Shown here in pieces: positions 53,936-64,000 of a stretch of 64,000 bases of DNA. Numbering within the stretch: the first letter of the stretch is position 1; the number at the start of each line of letters is the position of its first letter. The stretch spans positions 3,174,785-3,238,784 of the forward strand of contig FJOG01000001.1 in the NCBI GenBank assembly GCA_900073065.1, given 5' to 3'. The notes below the pieces were generated by a model. The model was not told the DNA's origin and did no database searches. It saw nothing but the letters and a program-made list of their open reading frames with translations. Source of the stretch: Phialocephala subalpina (Eukaryota > Ascomycota > Leotiomycetes > Helotiales > Mollisiaceae). Made by a program: the position numbers and the translations under genes.

Positions 53936-54556
53936 AGGACATAACTTTCGAGCCGAGGGTTTTGGGAGGGATACGTGGCAGACTTTCTTGATTAAGGAAA
54001 CTTGGTACACAGAATGAATGTCATGGATGATAGATGTGTGGGCTTGTGGCTGGACTACAGACTGGCATTTTGCGGGATAACAGGGTATGGTTTGGGGGAC
54101 GGTAATGTCATGCTTCTTTAGTCTTTGCTTTCCCTAATGTGGTAATGAAGTGCTTGGATTTTCGAGGCTTGCCTTCTTATGCTCATGTTTACCTCGTAAT
54201 TCGTTACTCTTCGATACTCCTGAAAGCTCTTCTTGGAAGTCCTATCGTCGACCAGAAACTAGATGGCTCTTTGCGGAAGGAGTAAGGCGGGGTCTTGGCA
54301 AGGACTTCTTTGTAGCCGAAAATGTTAAATTGATTTTACACTTTCAAAATGTCCATAGATGGGACGAAAGGACATCGGTTTCCAGATTGTCCGAAGTAGA
54401 TCTTGCACGCTATCGTCCGAACGCGCGAAGAAAAAGTTGCTCCTCGCTTCGTTTCGCGTCATCTGTATTTACAAATCTGTTTACTTTCCATCCCATCTCA
54501 ACACAATACATCTGACCCCAAATTTCAAAAACACTCCTCTTTCGAGGGTATCTAAC
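53936..54556. other. Intergenic, no gene seen
   Basis: Upstream region of the large repeat protein. The frame of that gene stays open back to 54359, but MDTDSRSRETT at 54557 is the more natural start. Confidence 0.4.
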
Positions 54557-57500
54557 ATGGATACAGATTCTCGCAGCCGCGAGACAACCGCAGAAATGGA
54601 ACCACGGCAACTGAAGGAGTTCGTAGACGACTGGGAAGTCAAGAAGTTCCTGGCAGGCAACCCAGTCGCGGCGCGAATTGCGGACGACCTGCAAGAGCAC
54701 AATGTCCAAACCATCGAGGTAGAAGTTTGGAAGAGAATAGTCAACGGAATCACTGAAAACTATCCTGCTATGATCTTTACGCTTGATAACATCGAGAAAT
54801 TATTCGAGATAAACGAGGATGCGCGACAGGCATTCCAGCAACGCTCGACGGAGCACGAAAGCGTCAACAACCCCACATCTACGAACGGCGTCAACGGGAC
54901 TCAGCAAGCTACGCTAAAGTCATCCCAAGCTGAACCTAAGGTGGATAAAAAGAGAAAGCGGGAGGAGGATGAAGCAGGAAAGGCAGAAGGAAGAAAGGAA
55001 CGTATTTGTGCGAAGCTTGAAGCCGCCGCTGGTCTTCTTGATAAAGTTGAAGGAAGCAATCTCGAAGCTGAGCTACTAAATGAAACTACGAGAAGCGACG
55101 AAGAGACTAGCCGCGAGGCTGACGGAGTTGGAGTCGAAGATCAAGCCTTACCTCCTCCCGCGAAGACCTTTCAATTCACCAACACTCAACCCGCAACGAC
55201 TTCCACAACCGCCCTCACCATGTTCGGCGGTCCGGACATTGAAGCAGGCATGGAGTATCTGCAGATGAGAGCCGACGAGGCTCTTCAAATGCAGATCGAC
55301 ACCTCCGACTCGCGGCTCTCGACGCACACCGCAACAACAACCGCCGGTATGGACGAGCTTCCCGAGATCAAGGCATACAAGGAGCAGCTCCGGAAAGATT
55401 TTGAGTACAAGCTTCAAGCTCGAATTGAGTGTCAGCTTGAGTATATTAAGTCACATCCACAAGAAATTACGAATGTCCTCAAGGCAGCAAAGCGGCCCGA
55501 AGTCAAGGCATACAAGGAAGGCCTTAAGAAGAAGATGGAAGAGGCAATCCGGAAGCACAAATATGAGCAGGTAGCAAAGCCTCTGAGCGTGGAGGAGCTT
55601 GAAGAAGTTAAAGCATACAAGGAAAAAGTCCAGCGAGAGGCTAGCGAGGCTCTTCAAAAGCATATCGGTACGCTCAACGCGACAGCTGTACAAGCCAACA
55701 CTCTACTCTCACTCGATATGAACGAGCTTCCCGAGATCCAGCAATTCAAGGAGCAGCTACTGAAGAAATCAGAGGAAGAACGTCAGGGTCAACTAGCCTA
55801 CATCATGTGTCACCCCGAAGAATTTACGTCCTTCACGCCAGCAACTAATTCCGAACTCGAAGCATACAAGGAAGACCTTGGGAAGAGAGTGGAGGAGAGA
55901 GTGAAGAAGCAGGTGCAATATCTAGTGCAAGAGCGCATCGCTAACATCATGGAGGAGCTCCCTGGGGTTCAGGCCTACAAGGAGAAGGTCCAGAAAGACG
56001 CCAACGAAGCACTCCAGAAGCATATCGATAATTTCAATGTATTACAAGCACTGTCTAATGCTCCAGAGGCGGGCGAGCTTCCCTGGATTAAGGCTTACAA
56101 ACAACATCTCCGTGAGGAATGCTACAAGAAATTCGAAGAACGCCTCTTTCCACAGTCCTGTATAGGTAGCAGCGCTGCGACAGCACCCAATACCGAAGAC
56201 AACCCCGAGATGCGGGACTTCAAGCAACGTCTTGGCCAAGAGCTTGCGGGCTACAAGGCGCGTTATAAGAAGGCCTCGATTCTGAACGAGGCCAACAAGA
56301 AAGTGAAGAATCACATCGACTCTCTCGACCAGGCACTCAAAAGCTTCATGACAGCTCAGCAAGAAAGTTTTGAGAAGCTTGTCGAAGAAAACTTTGAGGT
56401 ATTCCACATTGTGGTTGATGATAAGGAACGGCATGCAAAGCTCACCAAAAGCGCTGCGGTTAAGCTTTACGGCAAAGTTGGGAGAGTTCAACAAGAGTAC
56501 CAGACGCTTTGCGGCCAAGCCCTCAAGGACTACAAGCTGGACCTGAAGGCTCAATGCCAAAAGCACCTCGCCGATATTGAAACCGAGTGCAGAGCCGTGA
56601 TTAGAAAAGGCTTTGAAGGCAAGACAAAAATCAAGGTCGAGCAATCGCTCGAAGCAGTCATTACGAGCGCCAAGCAACGCAAATTCAAATATAAACTTCC
56701 TTCGAAGTATGATGAGCCAACTCGCCAGCGCCCGACAGAAGACACCTTCCGAGAGGAGATTCAGGAAACCATTCGGAATTTTGAGCCACACGTGAGCAAT
56801 ATGTCGGAAGCAGCAAAGAAGCTTTTCAAAGACTTACACAAGCCGCTGCCCATTGCAGGTGTCAGCCTAGTATTAGCCAAGGATCAAGACAGCAACCAGG
56901 CATCAATCAATCATGTCGCTACAGAAGGCCCGGCCCACTTAGATGGTCTTGTTATGCCAGCAGAGTTCTCCTCCCATGAGTCAAAGGACATGCCAAAGGA
57001 CAGTCTCCATGAGCTTCGCAATACGGATACCAATTCGCAAATTCCTAACCAGGAGTGTGCTCGCTCACAAAATTCAGGTTGTTCGAGGACTACGAATCCA
57101 CTTACCAAGTCAGAGGAGCAGTCGGCCCAAGGAGATATGCTCGAGAGACGAAAGGCCAATATAAATCCAGTCAGGAAGACTGATTGGTTCAATCCAGAAA
57201 TCTACGAGGCTGGGCATAGTCATCGCCGAATCACTAGTATTTCAATGCCTTTCGACCAACCAGCAGCTGTCTCAGCTACTATCACTTCGAATGCGCCGCC
57301 TATAGTTCCTTTCTTGAGACCAAAGCCAAACGTCAAATCAGTCCTGAACGGCAACAAGAAAGTCCCTGCTGCAGTGCCAACTCTGACCCCGGCTAAGAAT
57401 TGGTACAGAGAGTATGTCCCACTCAAGACCGCCGCGTCTGTCTCCTTCCTGGCAGACGTATTCGTCGAACCCAGCCCAAATGTTCTCCAGGACGCCGAAT

Positions 57501-60001
57501 CTATGGACGTGGACATCTTCGATAGCGGAGCAGAGCAAAGAGAGTCAAGACGCAATAACGGAGCTAAGGGAACGGTTACTGAAGTACAGAGCAATAGCTC
57601 CAAGGCAACAGAAATAAGCAGCACGCAACAAGAAGCAGTAGCTAGAGAGATCAACATGGCAGCCGCTCCAACCGGACCTAGAGGTCAAGGCAGAGCACCG
57701 TCTTCCATTCAGCGCCAAGCACCAGCTCCAAAGCTCAGAGTCGCTGACGCCCGTAGAGGTAGATCTCTTGTACGCGAACCTGAGGGTAGCTCTATTCGCG
57801 GCATGCATCCACAAGTGGCTGGTATATCCCCATCGCGATTGAAGGATGAGGGCCGATTATCTCAAGTCCAATGGCTAGAGCAAGGAAGGGTGAACGGAGT
57901 AACTCCAAAAAATGGCACCGCCAGAGCTCGGTTCGCTGCGCAGTTGGAAGCAGTCAATTCTTTCAATCCCACCAAGCTATCATTTGTATCAAACACGCCA
58001 ATCTGCGTTGATGGCGGTTACCAAGGTAGCGTTTCCGAGCCCCAACCAACATCAAAGGGTCAATTGCAAGAACCACGACTTGCTACCGTCACGTTGCACA
58101 ATGGACTCATCTCACTATTGCCCTTGTCCACGAAAGCGAGAAACTTGGAGAAGAGAAGAGAGCATATAGATGCCGCTGATCTCCTCACTTTCAATCCAGT
58201 CAAGACTATCCAGAAGGTTAAATATATCGAACGGGCAGAAGCCATTAGGGCCCTCGATGCCAGCAATCCAGGCGTTGACTTGTCAAGTTTGCCTTCGGAA
58301 GAGAAATTGGATGAATTGCGGAAGGAACTGGCCGATTTGCATCCGAAGCCCGCGCCCAAGAGCAAACTCAAATCGTCGACGGAGAGACCCGTCTATGATA
58401 CTGAGGAGGAAGTTTTAAACCCTATGAATGCTTCGTTGCACAGTCAAGAGCCACTGTTCCGACCCAAATTTGAAGAGAAAGAGCAAGAACAGCTACCTTT
58501 CCTCAGTGCTTTAGACAATGACCTCTTCGCAACAAAGCCGCTCTGCATCACCAATCCTCATCTTGGCGACGTGAAGGTATTCAAGCCACCGAAGGCAAAG
58601 CCCCTTTCGCAACTGCCACTGAAGGTTGAAAATTACGGCTCCCAATCGCAAGAACATTCTCAACCGACTGAGAAACGAGGTAACAGAGCAGTCACTTCTT
58701 GGCAAGAAAGACTGAAGCGCATGCAAGAAATGGGAGGTCCAATCGATGCCGCCGAACTAAATCTTCCAAACAACACCCAAGCCCTGCGCCGCGATGAGAT
58801 TGGTCCTTATGTCCAAAAGGTGGCAGCAATCAGAGGGCTGATTACCAGAGGTGTGCTAGTCATTAATCTACCCAAATTGCCATCACCGGAGGAATTGTCT
58901 GACCTGTTGGCGGAAGTGATTGGCAAGCGTCGATACAAGATGCAAGAGCCAGTGGTCCAACAAGCCCTTCGGCCAACTAGTCCAGCCCCACCATCAATGC
59001 CACGAATGTGCAAACACTACGAAGATGAATCGCAAGAACAGGCATCCGAATCCCTGACGCCAAACCCAAAGAGTCGAAAGGAACCAAAGCAAAAAGGCGA
59101 CTCCTACAGACCCGTGCTGCATAGCTCCGAAGAACGAGCAAAGTTTGTCAATATGCGCCGGGAGCAGGAGGTCCTTCTTGCTTCCAGCATCCAACAGCCA
59201 CGCATCAAGACCCACACTGAACTCAAGCTTGAGGGTCAGTTCGTTGGTCGTAGTATCTCTGAGATCCTTGGAGCTAGGAAGCGCAAGAGAGATGTTGAGG
59301 ATAACGGCAAGCTAGATTCTTTGACTAGGATTGGCAATGGCGCAATGCGTGCTGATGATAGCACTGGCAGTCATGTAACTCAATCGACTTCTCTATCCGG
59401 CGTCGTCGAAAACCGAGCTGTCCCTAAGCTAATATCTCTTGGAGAATATGGCCCGGCGATGTTTAAGCGTCCGGGTTCCGGTCTTCCTTCAGCGGCAGTA
59501 TCCGTACGAACTCCGGCAGTCTTCTCTTTAGCACCAGCAGCCTCTCCGGTAGTTGTATCGATGGCGGAAAAGTTCCAAACCCTAGCTCAGTTGATGTCAA
59601 CTGATGAGGGTAGAGCAACTGCCATCGCTTTCTACAACGAGAGAAAGAACTTGTCTGCTACTTCAAGCGGTGTTGGCGAGACTGGAAACGCCGATCTGGT
59701 GGAAAATGAAGATACAATGGTCGTCAAGGAGGGGGGTGGTGATATTGGTGCGAGCGAGGATATTGTCGAGGAAGGAATTGGTGGGGTTCGTGCCCAGAAA
59801 ACAACTCAATTCGGTGCTCATGGGGGCGAAGACATAGATGAGCTGTATATCTCGCAGATGATTGCCGAGGATGTCGCTAAGACGGAAGAGCAAGTCGGAG
59901 ATAACCGCGGTAGAGATGTTTCTAGGAAGGGGAGTGTGGATGATGGTGTTGGCACGAATTTCCCGTATGGTGTTGAGGAGGATGGTACGGGGCGTTGGTG
60001 A
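54557..60001 (+). CDS. 1814-residue hypothetical protein with eight helical AYK repeats
   Basis: One intronless frame. The start at 54557 (MDTDSRSRETTAEMEP) is preferred over the ATG at 54359. Residues 1-260 are acidic, with a KKRKREEDE patch. Residues about 265-560 contain eight copies of a helical repeat centred on (E)LPE(I/V)KAYKE(x)L, at key positions 272, 317, 352, 395, 435, 472, 512 and 553, spaced 35-45 apart. Residues 560-800 are predicted-looking coiled coil (FKQRLGQELAGYKARYKKAS onward). The remainder is disordered and basic/Ser-rich with scattered short helices such as LPSEEKLDELRKELADLHP. No catalytic domain recognised. A structural or scaffold role is possible, but nothing in the sequence proves it. 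Confidence 0.75.
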   Translation: MDTDSRSRETTAEMEPRQLKEFVDDWEVKKFLAGNPVAARIADDLQEHNVQTIEVEVWKRIVNGITENYPAMIFTLDNIEKLFEINEDARQAFQQRSTEHESVNNPTSTNGVNGTQQATLKSSQAEPKVDKKRKREEDEAGKAEGRKERICAKLEAAAGLLDKVEGSNLEAELLNETTRSDEETSREADGVGVEDQALPPPAKTFQFTNTQPATTSTTALTMFGGPDIEAGMEYLQMRADEALQMQIDTSDSRLSTHTATTTAGMDELPEIKAYKEQLRKDFEYKLQARIECQLEYIKSHPQEITNVLKAAKRPEVKAYKEGLKKKMEEAIRKHKYEQVAKPLSVEELEEVKAYKEKVQREASEALQKHIGTLNATAVQANTLLSLDMNELPEIQQFKEQLLKKSEEERQGQLAYIMCHPEEFTSFTPATNSELEAYKEDLGKRVEERVKKQVQYLVQERIANIMEELPGVQAYKEKVQKDANEALQKHIDNFNVLQALSNAPEAGELPWIKAYKQHLREECYKKFEERLFPQSCIGSSAATAPNTEDNPEMRDFKQRLGQELAGYKARYKKASILNEANKKVKNHIDSLDQALKSFMTAQQESFEKLVEENFEVFHIVVDDKERHAKLTKSAAVKLYGKVGRVQQEYQTLCGQALKDYKLDLKAQCQKHLADIETECRAVIRKGFEGKTKIKVEQSLEAVITSAKQRKFKYKLPSKYDEPTRQRPTEDTFREEIQETIRNFEPHVSNMSEAAKKLFKDLHKPLPIAGVSLVLAKDQDSNQASINHVATEGPAHLDGLVMPAEFSSHESKDMPKDSLHELRNTDTNSQIPNQECARSQNSGCSRTTNPLTKSEEQSAQGDMLERRKANINPVRKTDWFNPEIYEAGHSHRRITSISMPFDQPAAVSATITSNAPPIVPFLRPKPNVKSVLNGNKKVPAAVPTLTPAKNWYREYVPLKTAASVSFLADVFVEPSPNVLQDAESMDVDIFDSGAEQRESRRNNGAKGTVTEVQSNSSKATEISSTQQEAVAREINMAAAPTGPRGQGRAPSSIQRQAPAPKLRVADARRGRSLVREPEGSSIRGMHPQVAGISPSRLKDEGRLSQVQWLEQGRVNGVTPKNGTARARFAAQLEAVNSFNPTKLSFVSNTPICVDGGYQGSVSEPQPTSKGQLQEPRLATVTLHNGLISLLPLSTKARNLEKRREHIDAADLLTFNPVKTIQKVKYIERAEAIRALDASNPGVDLSSLPSEEKLDELRKELADLHPKPAPKSKLKSSTERPVYDTEEEVLNPMNASLHSQEPLFRPKFEEKEQEQLPFLSALDNDLFATKPLCITNPHLGDVKVFKPPKAKPLSQLPLKVENYGSQSQEHSQPTEKRGNRAVTSWQERLKRMQEMGGPIDAAELNLPNNTQALRRDEIGPYVQKVAAIRGLITRGVLVINLPKLPSPEELSDLLAEVIGKRRYKMQEPVVQQALRPTSPAPPSMPRMCKHYEDESQEQASESLTPNPKSRKEPKQKGDSYRPVLHSSEERAKFVNMRREQEVLLASSIQQPRIKTHTELKLEGQFVGRSISEILGARKRKRDVEDNGKLDSLTRIGNGAMRADDSTGSHVTQSTSLSGVVENRAVPKLISLGEYGPAMFKRPGSGLPSAAVSVRTPAVFSLAPAASPVVVSMAEKFQTLAQLMSTDEGRATAIAFYNERKNLSATSSGVGETGNADLVENEDTMVVKEGGGDIGASEDIVEEGIGGVRAQKTTQFGAHGGEDIDELYISQMIAEDVAKTEEQVGDNRGRDVSRKGSVDDGVGTNFPYGVEEDGTGRW

Positions 60002-60559
60002 TTTGGTCTCGACATCGATGAGAGCGGATGTGGGATGGGCTGGTGGGTGGCTGATGGGAGATAACTCAAATGATGGCTGGACGAATGCTGTTGGCTTAAT
60101 TGTAGATCAGATATCGGCGAATTCTTGCATTGCAGAAGACTTCTGTCGTAGCATTTACAACATGCTTGTAGAGTGGCTGTAGAATGGCATGAATGTAAAA
60201 TGTAGAATGAACACCTTCCAGATTGAGCGATGTTCTTTTTGATTGCGAGTTCTGAAGAAAGTGCATTGGGACGAAAGGAGGTGCAAGTCCGGAGTCCCGA
60301 CTTCTCTGAGGTCAAAATGTCTTTTACGGGGACAGACATTGCTTCCCTATCAGTACTTGTGCGGGCCAAATTGTCCGTCACAGGAACAGGGCTCACTCAG
60401 CTGACTTCACTGAAAGCAGCCTTCGTACATTTACCTGGCCAAAAGCACTCACTCGCTCTGGAAGGGATAACTGACTGAACGAGTTTCGAGTTCTCCGGCT
60501 ATGCAGACTAGAATACAACCAACGCGTCTATCTCCTCTTCGTACAAAGTGGTATCCTGT
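60002..60559. other. Intergenic, convergent spacer
   Basis: Between the repeat-protein gene and the 3' end of IDH1. No gene seen. Confidence 0.4.
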
Positions 60560-61892
60560 TTATGCGGCCGCCTCCATCTTATCCAGAACAGCTCTTGTGA
60601 ACTGATGTGTGGTGTTGTTTCCTCCCATATCAGCTGTGCGTGTTTGTCTGTGCCATTGTTAGCTACTTTCCATTTTCTGGTCTCAGACCTTGAGAAACTT
60701 ACCCCTCAGCGATAACATCATAGACAGCCTTAGAGATACGGTTAGCATGCTCATCAAGACCAAGATGTCTCAAGAGCATAGATCCAGACAAGATCATAGC
60801 AGTAGGATTAGCCTGATCCTTGCCCTTGATATCCAAACCAACGTGACGGCATCCAGGCTCAAAAACAGCAACCTCACGACCCATGTTGCAACCAGGCACA
60901 ATACCCGGTCCACCAACAAGTGCAGCTCCAACATTGGACAAGATTCCTCCGTACAAGTTGGGCATGACCATGACGTCGAATTGCTGTGGTCGCGAAACAC
61001 ACTGCATGGAAGCGTTGTCGACGATCATATCGTTTGTCTCGAGAGTTGGGTATTCCTTCGCAACTGTGTTGAAGGTGTTGCGGAACAGACCGTCTGCGAG
61101 CTTCATGATGTTCGCCTTGTGGATACAGGTGACCTTCTTGCGGTTGTTTGCTAGGGCGAAGCTGAATGCGAATTTGGCTATACGCTCTGACTTGGCGCGA
61201 GTGATGATCTTGAGGGACTCGACGACGCCTGGAACAGATTGGTGCTCGAGACCTGAGTATTCTCCCTCGGTGTTCTCTCGGATAATGCAGAGGTCAACGT
61301 TATCGTGGCGGGTCTTGTAGCCTGGGATGTTCTTGATAAGGACAATGGAGGCGTAGATGTCGAGTTCTTGTCGCATGGCGACGTTGAACGACTGGTGACC
61401 GGATCGCTCGATAGGTGTGTGTAGGATACCCTTCAATCCAAGCTTGTTTCTCTTCAGAGATGCGATTGACTCCCTAAAAAGGTCCTCTGAGTGCTTGTTA
61501 CCGGTCTCGACACCGGAGACGTCGACTTGTTCCCATTCCACTGGTACATTATCCGCCTTGAAGATTGTCTTGACTGATTCTGCGACTTCGGCTCCGATAC
61601 CGTCACCTGGAATGAGGGTTACTGTGTATTTTCCGCCATATTTCGTGGGCTTGAAGATATCTGACTGAACGGTCGCGAAGGATCGGAAAGTCTGTACATG
61701 GTAGATCAGTTAACAGGTCCAGGGCTGGAGCTTCGTGGAGTTTGTGGCATACCTGGGCGGATCGCAACGGAGCTTGTGCAGATTTCACAAGGCTCTGATA
61801 AGAAGCTCAAGTTAGCTGGAGAACGCGGCCATTGGTGATTTTGATCGAGGGCCACATACCGAAACCGAGCTTGCGGAGCTGCGCGACAGCAT
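60560..61892 (-). CDS. IDH1: NAD-dependent isocitrate dehydrogenase subunit 1, mitochondrial
   Basis: The model is complement(join(60560..60647,60703..61691,61753..61794,61860..61892)), 383 residues. Two tiny exons encode the mitochondrial presequence (MLSRSSASSVS, then SLVKSAQAPLRSAQ). The third begins TFRSFATVQSDIFKPTKYGG, then TVTLIPGDGIGAEVAESVK, then the family core: RENTEGEYSGLEHQSVPGVV, DNASMQCVSRPQQFDVMVMP and NLYGGILSNVGAALVGGPGI. The last exon ends TADMGGNNTTHQFTRAVLDK. The enzyme oxidises isocitrate to 2-oxoglutarate in the TCA cycle. Subunit 1 is the regulatory partner of IDH2. Introns are 55-65 bp and all phases agree. Confidence 0.95.
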
Positions 61893-63119
61893 GGTGAAGG
61901 ATGTGAGTAGAGAGTGTAGGTGTTAGAGAGCAGAAGTGCAGGACGCTGCAAAACGAAGATGTTCCGCTCCAAGATCTGGAACTTTGGCACCTTCCCTGTT
62001 TTGGCTACGGCTCCATCATCGGCAAGTCGCGGGACCCGACATGAGCCTTTAAAATTTCTGCACCATCACAACCGGCTTCACCAAGACACCAAGACGACTT
62101 TAAAAGATGAGAATGTTCATATTGTTTTGGGACACTAAGATGGTTGAAGTTGATTTCGTCAATAATGGAACATTTTCTTTTTATGAAGACTACTTTTCGA
62201 CTCCCTCGCTTTAAGCGCTAATTTTGCTTCCCTTGATCCGGGCTTGATGTATAGGAGTTCATGTTTTAGAACTAGTTAGTTAGAACTGCCCTCGGTGTGA
62301 TGAAGATAGCTCTTCCAACCATCATTTCAAGTCTCTTGTATTTTGTGTGAGATCATGATGCGGTCTTGGCAACCTCTGATCAGTTCCTGCATACTGTACG
62401 TTCCAGAGCTTTGAAACTATATTGTCTAGCTCAGGCATCATATAACGTAATAACTTTGCTACTTTTCTCAAGATTATTGACCCTGTGTGTAGTACTCATC
62501 TCAAGACTTCAAGGATATCTATAAAACCCGCTCGAATACGAGATTGTCTGCTTGATCATGAAACACACCCATCACGCCACATAGCTTGCGTTACTCTTTG
62601 CCTGCTCTTCAAGCGTCGTTTATCGTCGGCGAATGCCACTCGAAGAACAACAGGAGGGTCTATCAAGGTCAGGACAGATTTTCTCTTTCAACCACATTCA
62701 AGTCCATTTCAAGCCATGAACAATCTTTCACGCACGACTAACCTCATGCAGATCACAATTACTCTCAAAATCAAAATCACAAAGAGCAAGCAAGCAGACA
62801 CAAGTATGGACACGATATATTGAATTGAAGAGTATTCTCGGTTTCTACCTAGTACCATCCACCGCCTAGAGCCAGATCTCCTTGGATCTGAAGCAAAGAA
62901 CTCCAAAGAGCCATCATGTATGAAAGGGTTATGTAACAGACAGTCTTCCTGGAGGAGGAACCGCCATCATGCTTCTAATTAAGAGTTGAGAATCGAAAGT
63001 GTTGTTGAAGCGAAACGAAAAGAATTTTGTTGACAGTGTCGTGTCCCCAATGTGTGTGCGCCAGCTCCTTCAAGATCTAATGATCATCGGGACAGAATCG
63101 AAGATGCAAATCCGAAAAT
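61893..63119. other. Intergenic, no gene seen
   Basis: About 1.2 kb between the IDH1 promoter and the 3' end of the pheromone gene. No recognisable coding or repeat sequence. Confidence 0.4.
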
Positions 63120-63971
63120 TTACAAGTTGCCGAGAACAAGATCAGCGGCGTGCGCAAGAGCGAAAGCATCACGCTTAGCCTTGGAGCACGGCTGTCCTGG
63201 GTAACCGCACCGCGCAGTTGGCTCCGCCTCAGCGATAGCCTCAGCAACCGCCTCCGCAGCTCTCTTCAGCTTGGAGCAAGGTTGTCCTCGGTATCCACAT
63301 CTGGCATCTGCCTCTGGGTCGGCCTCACGCTTGGCCTTGTTGCACGGCTGTCCGGGGTATCCGCATCGAGCATCATCCTCTGGCTCAGGTGCAGCATCAC
63401 GCTTGACCTTGCCACATGGCTGACCTGGGTATCCGCAGCGGGCTTCAGCCTCACGCTTCTTGTTCTCGGAAACCTCTTCGGTCTCGAGACCGAGGGAGTG
63501 GTAGAATGCGGCTGGATCTTCGGTGGTGTCTGCGACGATGGCGGCGAGGTCGCGGGTCATGCGTTTAGCTTCGAAGCAAGATCCCATGTCGCATCTTGCG
63601 GCAAGACCATGGTCGTTATCTGCGGATGCCTGATTACCAATGTTAGTTACACCATCTTTGATGAAAAGAGGAGAAGTAGAACTTACCTCAGGAGAAGCAA
63701 GAGCCTCAGCGAACGCCTCGGCAGCGCGCTTGACCTTGGAGCAAGGCTGTCCGGGATATCCGCATCGAGCATCAGCCTCACGCTTGGCTTTTCCGCAAGG
63801 TTGGCCGGGATAACCGCATCGTGCGTTGGCTTCGGGTTCAGCGAGACGGGCTTTGACCATCTTGGTGCATGGTTGGCCTGGGTATCCGCATCTGGCGTCT
63901 GCGCTGGGGAGAGCGGAGGAGGTGACGGTCGCTGCGAGGATGAGCGCCGCGATTGCTGCGGTGAACTTCAT
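63120..63971 (-). CDS. Alpha-factor-type mating pheromone precursor
   Basis: The model is complement(join(63120..63629,63687..63971)), 264 residues. Signal peptide MKFTAAIAALILAATVTSSA. The precursor holds seven copies of RCGYPGQPC or a close variant (residues 27-35, 51-59, 69-77, 158-166, 183-191, 205-213 with CGYRGQPC, and 235-243). Most copies are preceded by Glu-Ala/Asp-Ala pairs and followed by a Kex2 site, K/KR. This is the layout of an alpha pheromone matured by Kex2, a Ste13-type dipeptidase and Kex1. A degenerate eighth unit, RCDMGSCFEAKR, lies at 107-118. The 57-bp intron is a multiple of three without stops, so an unspliced frame also exists. Secreted peptides would bind the Ste2 receptor of the opposite mating type. 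Confidence 0.93.
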   Translation of the reverse strand: MKFTAAIAALILAATVTSSALPSADARCGYPGQPCTKMVKARLAEPEANARCGYPGQPCGKAKREADARCGYPGQPCSKVKRAAEAFAEALASPEVSSTSPLFIKDGVTNIGNQASADNDHGLAARCDMGSCFEAKRMTRDLAAIVADTTEDPAAFYHSLGLETEEVSENKKREAEARCGYPGQPCGKVKRDAAPEPEDDARCGYPGQPCNKAKREADPEADARCGYRGQPCSKLKRAAEAVAEAIAEAEPTARCGYPGQPCSKAKRDAFALAHAADLVLGNL

Positions 63972-64000
63972 GATGACGGTTGGAGTTGTAGTAGTTGTTT

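Noticed and set aside
1..64000. tRNA, rRNA, CRISPR or bacterial-type operon signals
   Set aside because: None recognised by eye. The sequence is eukaryotic, and a tRNA scan would be needed to exclude small RNA genes.

Overview
This window is nuclear DNA of a filamentous ascomycete, probably a leotiomycete. Genes carry introns of about 50-70 bp with GTAAGT/GTATGT donors and CTGAC/CTAAC branch sites. The content is typical of the group: a HET protein, a tyrosinase, NAD-isocitrate dehydrogenase, a TPS3-type trehalose subunit and an alpha-factor-type pheromone precursor whose CGYPGQPC core recalls those of Botrytis/Sclerotinia relatives. The class assignment rests on that core and is an inference.

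Layout: (1) 1-6 kb holds the 3' end of MSH4, an unrecognised protein and a truncated BTB gene. (2) 6-8 kb is a HET gene. (3) 8.3-18.2 kb is an array of BTB/POZ genes, all on the minus strand, interrupted by a secreted tyrosinase. (4) 18.7-35.1 kb is a housekeeping block: a CAP/PR-1 protein, a TPS3-like protein, the meiotic ATPase Pch2, a CSC1/RSN1-type channel and a large F-box protein. (5) 36-38.6 kb is gene-poor, with tandem duplications. (6) 38.9-47.6 kb is a second BTB array, all on the plus strand. Its first member is split by a 4.05-kb AT-rich element with terminal inverted repeats. (7) 48-62 kb is ordinary genes: a small secreted protein, PXR1-like G-patch protein, SVP26/TEX261, BUD23, a small Cys/Ala secreted protein, an 1814-residue repeat protein and IDH1. 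(8) The window ends with the pheromone precursor.

The most distinctive feature is the BTB family: eleven copies or relics in 64 kb. Nine show or imply the same two-exon design, a short basic first exon ending in a phenylalanine codon, then a phase-2 intron, then the BTB exon. At least five are broken, by deletion, nonsense, frameshift or insertion, so the family looks like a local birth-and-death expansion. I found no partner genes that would make it a defined new system. A second notable point is technical: two unrelated loci carry perfect tandem duplications of exactly 250 bp, each disturbing the 5' part of a gene, which suggests an assembly artefact. Exon coordinates were worked out by hand from splice signals and reading phase and have not been checked against transcripts.
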